A stretch of DNA of 64,000 nucleotides from Capsaspora owczarzaki ATCC 30864 (taxonomy: Eukaryota > Opisthokonta > Filasterea). A program made the position numbers and the translations under genes. The notes under the pieces were generated by a model. That model searched no databases, was not told the DNA's origin, and saw only the letters and a program-made list of their open reading frames with translations. Below are positions 34,301-43,869 of this stretch, one piece after another. Every line of letters starts with the position of its first letter. Position 1 is the stretch's first letter. Location of the stretch: contig NW_011887310.1 in NCBI RefSeq assembly GCF_000151315.2, forward strand, positions 1,599 through 65,598, in the 5' to 3' direction.

Positions 34301-37300
34301 AAAACGCTCAAGTTCCGCTCGCCCTACGTTGTGGAAAACCACCTCCCCGTGTCACTCGCGCTCGGAAAGCGTCGTGTCTCGGCAAAACCGTCGAGCCCAG
34401 CCGACATTGACGACTTTGTCGTCCTTGCTCCAGGCCATGATTTCCCGCTGCCGCTGCATGAGATTTCTGCAATTGAACGACTGCACGTCCGGCCGATTTC
34501 AGCCTCGAACGACCCCTCCTCGCTCGCCCATGAGTGGTCAAACTTTGCGTTGGACTGGTCCCCGTGCAGCCTTGTACAGGCAGAGAATCGCACGGCCGCG
34601 CCAGTGGTCGCAAGTCAGCGCGCGCTTGTCCGAGTACTGAGCTGCTCTGTTGGAAACGTGCCCAGCTTTTACATGGCGACAAACCCGATTCGGCATCCGC
34701 TGGAGACGCCGGATCAGTTTGGCACGTCATTGCTCCACGCGGCCACCGCTCTGGCCATTCTGCCCCCGCTCATGTTTGTCAACTTGCTGCCAACGCCTGC
34801 ATCCTTTGCCATCTCAGACAGCACGACGCAGCAAGCTGTCAGTTACACGGAGGGTGTTGTGTTTGGCCAGCGCCTCCCGCTCTTTGACGTTGACATTACG
34901 CGCGACTTGGTCGTGAGCGTCGAGCTGGGCCAGACGGCCAGCCAGCTGGGTCATGAAGAGTCCTTCCGCTCCGAGCCGACCCTGTTCCATTCGCGAAACA
35001 GGCCGCTCAACGTGGACAGCGTGCGACTTGCTCTGCGTGACATGTCCAACGCCAACTGCGCCTTGTCGGTCAGTCTCTGCAACGCGCCAGTGGTCGGACA
35101 ACAGGGTCTTGCAGGCCTCGAGTTCTTCCTCCAATGCCCGTACTGGATTGTCAACAAGACGTCCATGCCGCTGGCCGTGCACCAGGCCCTCGCTGGTGAC
35201 GCTGTCGGTCAATCGACCATCCGCACCATCCAGCCCAACGCCTCGCCGGTCATCTTTGCATACGGGAAGGATGTGCTGTTCTCGAAAAAGAAGGCCGCGT
35301 TGGCCGTCCTCCCCGCTCCTTTGAAGGCCGGCGCGCCTTTGCCAGCCGCCTCCAGCCTGTCATGGAGCGAACCATTCAGCATGGACGCTGTGGGCAGCTC
35401 GGGCATCGTGCGCGCCAAGTGGGAGGTTGAAACCGCGCCCAACCAACGGTCGACCATGTCGTCCGAGTTTGCCGTCAGCCTTCATTTTGGTGCTGCGCGA
35501 CTGAGTCGCGTTGTGACTTTTGCACCACGGCACACCCTGATCAACCACTGCGGTACCGATGTCTTGTTCTCGTGCTTGTCCTCCGACCAAGAGAATCAGC
35601 AACTCAGCCAGGACATTTTGTCGGGACGTGGTGCTGGTGCTGGTGCTGGTGTCTTGCCCTGTGGGACGGGATGGATTGCACGCCAGCAGCGGCAGCCAGT
35701 CACCTGGCTCGAAGGGGCAGGGCGCAAGCTCCGTGTCCGCATTCGCCTGCCGGATGGCTCGCTGTCTCTTCCTTCGGAGCCCTTCTCCATTGATGCTCCG
35801 GGTACGCTCGTTTTGAAGGTGATTCATCAGGACACGAATCAAATCGTCGGCAATGTTTCAATCTTGCAGGTCGAGGTCGCCATGTCCGAGAGCACCGTCT
35901 CTGCGACCCTGTCCATCAACAACAAGGCTGAGCAAGTCCGCGTTGAAAACCACACGCGCTCCTCGACCTTGCTCTTCCGCCAACAGCAGCCAGAGTCCAA
36001 CAGTGCGGCTGCTCCCCACCCGTTGCATCGAGTGGGCGCCCAGTACGCCATGCCGTACGTGTACGACTCCTTTGAAAGCAAGCACTTGCTGCACGTCAAT
36101 GTCGCGGAATTCAAAATGCAGGAAGTCGACTTGGACTTGGACACTTTTGGCGTGACCGAGCTGCGCGATGCGTCGTCACGCAAGCTCAAAACCGCTCCAA
36201 CGCTCGAAACGCTAGACCTGGACGATTTCGACGGGACCATTTACGCCGTTGTCTTCCCGGACGGACCTAAACGAGTGGTTCTCTTCACGGACGATCAGAA
36301 CGTCTCCAAGCGGCTAGTCGCGTTGTTTGGTCTCTCTGTTCTGGAACAAATCAGCAGACGCTCTGTGCGTGACACGGCCCATCTTCAAGTGGATGTTCGC
36401 CTTGCTGGAGTTGGCATTTCGCTGTTGCAAAGCAATCCGCGTCCCCGCGAGCTGTCTTACATTTGTCTCGATACGATTTCCAGTGATATCGTGCTGTCGG
36501 ATTTGGCTCAGCAGCTTCGCTTCTCGCTGCAACGCCTGCAAGTGGACAACCAGAGCTACAGCGCCCGATTCCCGTGTGTGCTCTCCCCAACTCCGGTTGC
36601 CAAACGCGACACGCCTGTTGATTCGTCAGCCAGCTCCTCGACCACGTCACTGAACTCGGCTGCCGCCGACCAGAGCGCTCCGGCCCTTTCGGATGCACCT
36701 CCATTCGTGCAGGCGCTGATCGTCAAGTCACCGGCGCACGGCGCTGCCAATGTCCTCCTTTTCCGGTACATTTCCATTCTCATTCAGGCCATGGACGTCA
36801 AGCTTGACGACGTGTTTTTGATGGACGTGGTCGATTTTGCCCTGATTCGTGCGGTTTCGCCGGCTGTTCTCGCCGCGCGCCAAGCCTCGCGACTCGCAAT
36901 CATGGATGGCAACAATCGCGCTAGTGCCGCGCGCACTGCTACTGTTGCCCAACAAGGATCGCAGCTGCTCGCCCAGCCAGCTGTGGAGGCGCTTGAGGAG
37001 GAACTGCAGTGGAGCCGGTCCTTGCTCGTGGCCTACGACACCACTAGCAGCAGCGTGGTAACCGCGTCCGCGCACAGCTCACAGGCTGTCTCGCATTCCG
37101 CCTCCACTGCGAGCGATCTCAATAGTTTGGCCGGAACCTCATCCATCTCTTCGCAGCAAGCCCATTCCGAAAAGCCGGCAGCCCCGAGTTTGCGTGTGTA
37201 CATTGAGTATCTTGAGCTCCAACCTCTCCGCTTCAACTTGAACTTTAGCTTGGTTGGAAGCAGCAGCAACAGCAGCAGCGGCAGCGGCAGCAACAGCAGC

Positions 37301-38956
37301 ACTCCATCCGAGTCGGTTTCGCGCTCGTCCTCCCACGCGAGTTCCAGCTCTCCTGCACCTGGGAAATCCAGCTCCGCCGCGCGGTCGCCGTCGCTCGTTG
37401 GCTCGGTGCAATCTGCGACTACCACACTGGTCAGCACGGGTGCGGCGGCCATTGAGAATCCCGTGCGACTCATCTTCAAGTCGATTGGGCTGACCGTGGC
37501 TGACATTGACAATGCCCCCATCCGACTCAACGCTCTGGTCTTGACGCACGTGTTTGAATCGCAGACTACCCTTGCGGGCATTGTTGTCACCCACTACCGC
37601 GAGTACGTCATTCGAGAAGTCTACAAGGTTTTGGGCTGCTTTGATTTCCTCGGCAATCCAGTGAACATGTTTACCAATCTCAGCACCGGTGTCAAGGACT
37701 TTTTCTACGAGCCCTTCCAAGGCATCGTCAAGGGTCCTGGCGAGTTTGGTGCCGGCCTCGCTCGCGGCACTCGCAGTCTGGTCAGCGGTGCGCTGGAAGG
37801 CACGATGGGTTCGGCTGGTCGCATTACGTCGTCGCTCGGCAAGGGCCTGGCTGCCATGACCTTTGACGACGAGTATCGCGAGTCGCGTCGTCAAGCCTTC
37901 CAGGATCGCCCCGATACAGTGGCTGGCGGTCTTGCGGTCGGCGGCAAGCAGTTTGTGAAGGGCCTTGCAGGCGGTGTGGCCGGTGTCTTTCTATCCCCGT
38001 TTGCTGGTGCCAAGAAGGACGGTGTGGAAGGCTTCATGAAGGGCCTAGGCAGAGGCCTGGTGGGTGTTGTGGCCAAGACTGTCGGCGGCAAATGTGGAGT
38101 TGGACACGGGAACGCTCAAGAAGCATAGCAAACATCGCGAAGGCCGATCAACCGTAATCGAGCTCAGTCGCATACTTCGCTATAGTTTACGGTAGGTGGA
38201 AGAGGAGGGGAGGCGGAAGCCACTAGAGGGGTGTGTGACGCATAGATCAGTTATAGGAGGGAGGCGGAGGAGCGAAAGACAATAGGGGTGGATGAGAAGA
38301 CGGAGTTGCGGTTGTTTGATATTCGTTCGTGGAGCCACATAGTGATCAAGCTGACCGCAACAGCGTGAGATGAGACANNNNNNNNNNNNNNNNNNNNNNN
38401 NNNNNNNNNNNNNNNNNNNNNNNNNNNNNNNNNNNNNNNNNNNNNNNNNNNNNNNNNNNNNNNNNNNNNNNNNNNNNAGAGGACAGTCTTCTGGTGCCGT
38501 ACAGCGCGCTCGAGGCGTTTGGAGCGCACTTTCTCAAGATCCAAACTCGAGGACGGGGCTTTTAGTGCCGACGAGTATATCGCGCACCTGGCCATCCGAC
38601 ATTCGACCGGCAATCCAGACAAGGATGCCAAGGAAGGAAAGCAGACGTGGCTTGTGTTCACCTCCAGTCGCCTCATCATTCTGCTCAGTGAGAAGGATGG
38701 GCGGGCAAAGCCTGAGGCCTACGTTGCGCGCTCTCCAACTTCCATCTTTGCCGTGACACCGACACAAAATGGTGTTGACATTGATGCCGAAATGTTCAAC
38801 GCGTCCTCTGTTGTCGGAGCCATGGAGTTGTTCGGGATGGCCAAAGCCAAGCGTCGCAAGATCACCATTCCCATGACAGATGGCCCCGCCCGGCAGCTTT
38901 TGTGTCGCACATTTGCCCGTTGGATGCCTGTCGCCAAGGACTCTAGCGCGCCCTGA
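25362..38956 (+). CDS. VPS13: VPS13 bridge-like lipid transfer protein
   Basis: Exons: 25362-25458, 25878-25955, 26283-26482, 26577-26708, 26826-27029, 27115-27180, 27329-32755, 32990-33109, 33186-33311 and 33452 to about 38090, then a 3' part ending at 38956. About 3,850 aa. VPS13 proteins move phospholipids between membranes at contact sites through a long hydrophobic groove. The N-terminal chorein motif is clear (MLENLVAGLLNKYLG), followed by a long central region, the VAB/SHR-type segment (YWIVNKTSMPLAVH; FAPRHTLINHCG), the ATG2-like C-terminal helices (NPVNMFTNLSTGVKDF; EGFMKGLGRGLVGVV) and a final PH-like region (LLVPYSALEAFGAHF; WLVFTSSRLIILL). The second intron has a GC donor (25956). 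The gap at 27200-27299 falls wholly inside an intron. Near the 3' end the frame shifts around 38090-38125 and again near 38555, on both sides of the 38378-38477 gap, so the final joins are uncertain. Low-complexity Ser and Gln runs interrupt the middle. Confidence 0.93.
27200..27299. other. Assembly gap (100 N) in a VPS13 intron
   Basis: The flanking exons end and start in the same phase, so no coding loss is implied. Confidence 0.9.
38378..38477. other. Assembly gap (100 N) in the VPS13 3' region
   Basis: The coding sequence resumes immediately after the gap (EDSLLVPYS), so part of an exon or a splice site is missing. Confidence 0.9.
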
Positions 38957-39476
38957 AGGGGTGGTGTTTCTGGTGTGTGTTTGTTGTTGTTTGTTGGTGT
39001 GAGTGTTTGTTGTTGTTTGTTGGTGTGTTAGTTGTTGAGGTGTTTTGTTTGAAAGTGAGTTTTTCAGTGCTGTTGTTGTTTGTTTGACTGTCAAGTGAAT
39101 ACTCCAAGCATGCGCTTTGTTCTGGGCGTGTTCATTTTGATCATTTTTTGTGCTTTGATTTCAACAAAGCAAGCCACATGTCAGGCTCGGTACCCATGCT
39201 GGCGAGCTGATTCGATTCTGCCTCGCGCTCCGGATGCAGTTCTGTGACCTGTGCACCGACGAAGCGTTTTTCGTGTTTTTTCGTGTCAGTGCAGTGACGT
39301 GGGGAAATCAATAGCGTTTAGTTGCTCAAAACAACAAGACCCGTCGAATTGAACATCAACACAAGCAGACATCAATGTGAAAAGCACAAAAAGATATGGG
39401 AATCATGCACGGCCAGGCAGAATCTACAAAGAGGCAGAGTTTTTGGGAAAGGGGCAGGCAAAAACCGACAGGCAAG
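38957..39476. other. Convergent 3' flanks with short GTTT-type tandem repeat
   Basis: A roughly 27-bp unit rich in TGTTGTTGTTTG repeats at 38968-39030. From about 39275 the sequence nearly matches 43673-43868, the 3' flank of the neighbouring receptor. No gene. Confidence 0.6.
39275..39476 (-). repeat. Duplicated receptor 3' flank (copy 1)
   Basis: Nearly identical to 43673-43868, including CAACAAGACCCGTCGAATTG and GGCCAGGCAGAATCTACAAA. It shows that the two receptor genes share a recent duplication reaching beyond the stop codon. Confidence 0.85.
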
Positions 39477-42400
39477 CTAGTTTTTGAGTTCGGCGTAGTC
39501 GACATTCTCAGCCTGCTCGGTCTGTGAGGAGGGTGCGACAGTCACTGCTGCGTAAGGGGTGGGCGAGAACGTGGGCGGCGCACGAACATTCGATGCGTTA
39601 AGCAGTAAAGGATCCGCGTACTCGACGCCGCTACCCGACGCTTGCGCTGTACTGGATGCAGACACAGATGCTTCGGCATACACCTGTTCCGACGAACCGA
39701 CAGAAGGAGCCTGGGGCTTTGAGCCGACATCTTCGTACAAGTCGTGCTCTCCAGGAGCAGACACAGCTGCGTATGTGGGATTCGCAACATTGGACGCTCT
39801 GTGATCAACAGACTGGTAGGTCGGTTCCGTGCCAGATGCAGATTCGCGTCGTTTGTTGGCCGTGCCAATGGGTGCAAAGGCATTGGACGAGCGACGACGT
39901 CGAAGGGCCACAGCCAGCGCAGCCAACAAGATGAGTGCCAACAGACCAAGAATGACTCCGAGAATAATCGGCCAAGAATCTGAGTCACTTGAATCGTTTG
40001 GAGCATTGGACGCGGCAGATGCAGCAGATGTCTGCCACACAAAAGAAGCACTGGCAGCTGATGCAGACGCCTGGGATGCAACGGAAGCTGAAGACACCGT
40101 AGCGAGGGAAGCAAAGGATGCCGAGGAAGCGGAAGCATCGGAAGCGACAGACGCGAATGAGGTGCTTGCAGCAGATGCAATCAAAGCAGATGATGCGGAA
40201 GCGATGGAAGCAAAGGATGCCGAGGTGGCGGAGAGATCAGAAGCGACACTTGCGGACACCTGCGAGGCAATTGAGGCTGAAGACACCGTAGCGAGGGAAG
40301 CAAAGGATGCCGAGGAAACGGAAGCATCTGAAGCGGCGGATGCGTGCGACGCGCTGGCAGCAGAAGCATCAGAGGCAAACGAGGCGGACACCTCGGAGGC
40401 AACTGACGCCGAAGAGGCAGTTGCAGCGGAGGCAAACGATGCGGAGACCTCGGAGGCAATTGAGGCTGAAGACACCGTAGCGAGGGAAGCAAAGGATGCC
40501 GAGGAAACGGAAGCATCTGAAGCGGCGGATGCGTGCGACGCGCTGGCAGCAGAAGCATCAGAGGCAAACGAGGCGGACACCTCGGAGGCAACTGACGCCG
40601 AAGAGGCAGTTGCAGCGGAGGCAAACGATGCGGAGACCTCGGAGGCAAGGGACACTGATGACGCGGAAGCGATGGAAGCAAAGGATGCAGAGCTCGCCGA
40701 AACAAGTGACGCAATCGAGGCGGATTGCGTGGACGCGACGGAAGCAAGGGAAGCAAGGGAAGCAAGCGACACGCATGATCCACTCATCGGAACGTAACCT
40801 TCATAGCACTGAGTGCACACAGTGGATGAAGAGCAGTACAAGCAATTGTTCGGGCAACACGAGCTGGACCCAGTAGCATAGCAGGTGGCGCAGGCTGTAT
40901 CACACTCTGCAGTTACAACAAGTCAGTCAAACAATTCCCTGGTGATTGTAGTCATATAGGAACTTACTATATGGAGTGGCTGCGCTGCCGTATGTGCTGG
41001 GTGGAGCAACAGAGTTTCCACCAAAGGTAAAGTTGTTGGGGGCCAGATATGGGTAAGAAAACGACAACGCCAAGCCATTTGGCAAGCCTTTGAACAGACC
41101 GGGCGGCAAAGTCGTGAGGGGGTTGCCATTTAAAGTCCTGCAAGTTCCGCAAAGTCAGAGGCGAATCAAACACAACATGCACCTTGAGCTCTGTGCCTAC
41201 ACTCTAGTCAGCGCTGTCAGGCCGGCGAATGTGTTTGCAGAAATATCGACAATCTGGTTGAGATGTAGATATCTACAGATGGAGTTGCCAACGAGTGAGT
41301 TGTTTGCATGTGATCCTTCATGTCGTTGCTTTGCTTACAAGTAATTTAACGCAGTCAGACCAGTGAATGCATTTGCAGAAACGCCAGTCAGCAGGTTCTG
41401 ATTCAGATTTCTACAGATAGTGTCGTAACCGAGTGAGCCATCTGCAGGTGATTTTACATGTCCTGGCATGCTTACAGAGAAGTCAGCGCAACCAGGCCTG
41501 TGAAAGCGTTCGCAGAAACGCTGGTGATCCAGTTCCCATTCAGATATCTACATGTCGTGGTGGCAACAAGTGAGCTGTTTGTGTGTGATCCTTAATGTCT
41601 TGGCTTGCTTACAGAACTTTCAGTGCAGTCAGGTCTGCAAATGCATTGGCTGGAACGCTGGTGATCGGGCAGTATTGCAAATCCCTACAGATAGAGTTGT
41701 TAACGAGCAAGCCGTTGGTACGAGATTCTTGCCGTCTTTGCTTGCTTACAATTGTGTCAGCGCAGTCAGGCCTGTGAATGCATCGGAGGGAATGCTGGTA
41801 AATTTGTTGGAAGACAGACTTCTACAGATTGAATTGCAAACGAGTGAGCGTTTCGGTACGTGCTTTTTCCTATCTTTTTGCTTGCGTACATGAAATACAG
41901 CGCAGTCAGGCCTGCGAATAGCGAGGAGGGCATGCTGGTGATCTGGTTGGTGCCCATGTATCTACAGACCGTGTCGCCAACGAATGAGCCGTTTGTATGT
42001 GATTCTTTTCGGGTCTTCACTGGCTTACAAGAAGTTCAACGAAGTGAGGCTGGTAAATGCGGTTGCGGGAATGCTGGCGATCCCGTTGCCTTGCATATTC
42101 CTACCAGACAGTATGGCAAACGAGTGAGCCGCATTTTGGGTGTGCGGTTGGGCATGTCTTTTGCTGGCTTACAATTGTTTCAGCGCCGTAAGGTCTGTGA
42201 ATGCAGCGGCATCAATGCTGGAAATGTGGTTGTCTTGCAGAATCCTGGAGATACATGTAGTGAGGCCAATGAGTGAGCCGTTTGCGCGTGAGTCTTCATT
42301 GCTTGGCTACTGACAGGACGGTCAACGCAGTCAGGCCGACAAACGCAGAAGCAGAAATGGTGCTGATCTGGTTGTCCTGCAGATACCTAAAAATCGATCG

Positions 42401-42667
42401 TAATGGCAACAAGCAAGGTCAATTGGCATCTAGTTAACAACTTGACGACGGCAACACTTACAGTATCGTTGTAGTCGCTGGGATTGCGGTTGGAATGTCT
42501 GAGAGACCCAGGTTTTGGCAATCGACAAGCGTTTCCGAGCAACTGCATACACCGCCAGTTCCACATGCGTTGGCTGCCTGTGCCAACTGGACGTGATTGA
42601 CCACGCAGAGCAGCAGCAAAAGCAGCAGAAGCAGCAGACCAAAGGAGGAACGTCCTGTTGGCGCCAT
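39477..42667 (-). CDS. Kinase-less LRR receptor with Ser/Ala heptad stalk and seven-tyrosine tail (copy B)
   Basis: Exons: 42462-42667, 42315-42386, 42173-42244, 42029-42100, 41890-41961, 41750-41821, 41613-41684, 41476-41547, 41339-41410, 41201-41272, 40968-41137 and 39477-40906; 817 aa. It has a poly-Leu signal peptide (from MAPTGRSSFG), an LRR-N cap (CGTGGVCSCSE), nine 24-residue LRRs each on its own 72-bp phase-2 exon, a C-cap, and a Cys-rich block (CDTACATC...CTQCYEG). About 260 residues of SAS-x-AS-x heptads form a stalk. The transmembrane helix (about 653-676, ILGVILGLLALILLAALAVA) is followed by RRRR. The 140-aa tail holds TYQSV, TYAAV, LYEDV, VYAEA, EYADP, PYAAV and a terminal VDYAEL. 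VDYAEL fits the ITIM consensus and TPYAAV the ITSM pattern. No catalytic domain is present. It is likely a cell-surface binding protein whose tail is phosphorylated and docks SH2 proteins; the function is inferred. Confidence 0.88.
40270..40647 (-). repeat. Perfect-looking 189-bp tandem duplication in the stalk
   Basis: Two copies (40270-40458 and 40459-40647) read the same base for base by eye, equal to 63 residues or nine heptads. A more diverged copy begins near 40085. Confidence 0.85.
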
Positions 42668-42842
42668 CTGTTTGACGATTATGGGTTGTGAGTGGCGAGA
42701 TATTCACGGTTCAAAACAGTGCGCCAATGTCAACTGTCAACATTTTCAATTCCAAAGCGCTGAAATCCAGTCATGCAATATGACTTGGCGCATTTTTTCC
42801 CCAAGCTGTGAGGAGATAGATTGTGTGTGCGTGTCTGTGTGA

Positions 42843-42844
<2 letters not shown>

Positions 42845-42883
<39 letters not shown>
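42845..42883. repeat. GA microsatellite
   Basis: About 19 GA units followed by a G-run. Confidence 0.95.
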
Positions 42884-42889
<6 letters not shown>

Positions 42890-43672
42890 ACAGCGTGTGG
42901 CTTGGCATGTGGCGAAATGCGGGCCTTTTCTTTTGTTCTTTCCCCACCTCCCAGCTTCTCCACAGTTGCCTGCCCGCCCGCCCGCCCGCCCGCCCTTTCC
43001 TTCTGTTTTGAATCCCTTCCACTCGTTTTGTCATGCGTTGACGGACATGTGCGCAGTGTCAATCGCAGAAGCAGCAGAAAAAAAACAGTGGCAAACTGAC
43101 TGCGGAGGATTTCTGTTTCTGTTTTTGTCTGCCATTCCATTTCATTCTTGACACGACGAGAGCCCCAGCCGCAGTCGCAAGAGAGGGGGGAGGGGGCTTC
43201 CACTGTTTGCTCGCTCTGCTCCGTCGCGTCTTCTGCTTGATTCAATATCCAGATTGGTGCAACAGCGCTCAACACGGGATACGCGTGCGTGGGAGGGGAG
43301 TTGAGTGAGAGAGTGCGACCCGCACGTGGACCATCATCCACGTCGCCACACGCTCGTGTTTTGTGGTTGCTCATTGCCGCCATGTTCGCAACAGTTGCAG
43401 GAGATCAACTTTGCACAAGTTGCAATCTCATTTGACGGAGAGGCGCGAATCGCTCTTGCGGTGGGATTGACGTACTAGTGGTCAAAGCGTGAAAAAGGCA
43501 AAAAAACAAAAAAAAAAACAAAAAAAACCAACAAAAAAATCAACAAAAGGAGTGATCGCGCACATTCAGTCTCGATTTGTTCGCAATGTAATTCAGTCTG
43601 ATAGTGAAGTACCATTTGAGACGAATCAAACTCACGTGCAGCTGAGATGTTCGGGATGTGGTGATTTTTCGT

Positions 43673-43868
43673 GTCAATGCACTGACGTGGGGAAATCAAT
43701 GAATAGCGTTTAGTTGCTCGAAACAACAAGACCCGTCGAATTGAACATCAACACAAGCAGACATCAATGTGAAATGCACAAAAAGATTTGGGAATCATGC
43801 ACGGCCAGGCAGAATCTACAAAGAGGCAGATTCGGGAAGGCTTTCGGACTGCAATAACCAACAGGAAC
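43673..43868 (-). repeat. Duplicated receptor 3' flank (copy 2)
   Basis: Partner of 39275-39476; differences are scattered single bases and small indels. Confidence 0.85.
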
Positions 43869-43869
43869 G

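Larger units (their letters stand above)
42668..43869. other. Intergenic between the two sister receptors
   Basis: Contains the upstream region of copy B, a GA repeat (42845-42883), a CCCG repeat (42976-42996), an A-rich tract (43498-43545) and the duplicated 3' flank of copy E (43673-43868). No gene recognised. Confidence 0.6.

Noticed and set aside
39829-40797. 322-aa Glu/Ala/Asp-rich open frame on the plus strand
   Set aside because: Mirror of the Ser/Ala heptad stalk of receptor B; heptad-repeat codons keep the opposite strand free of stops.
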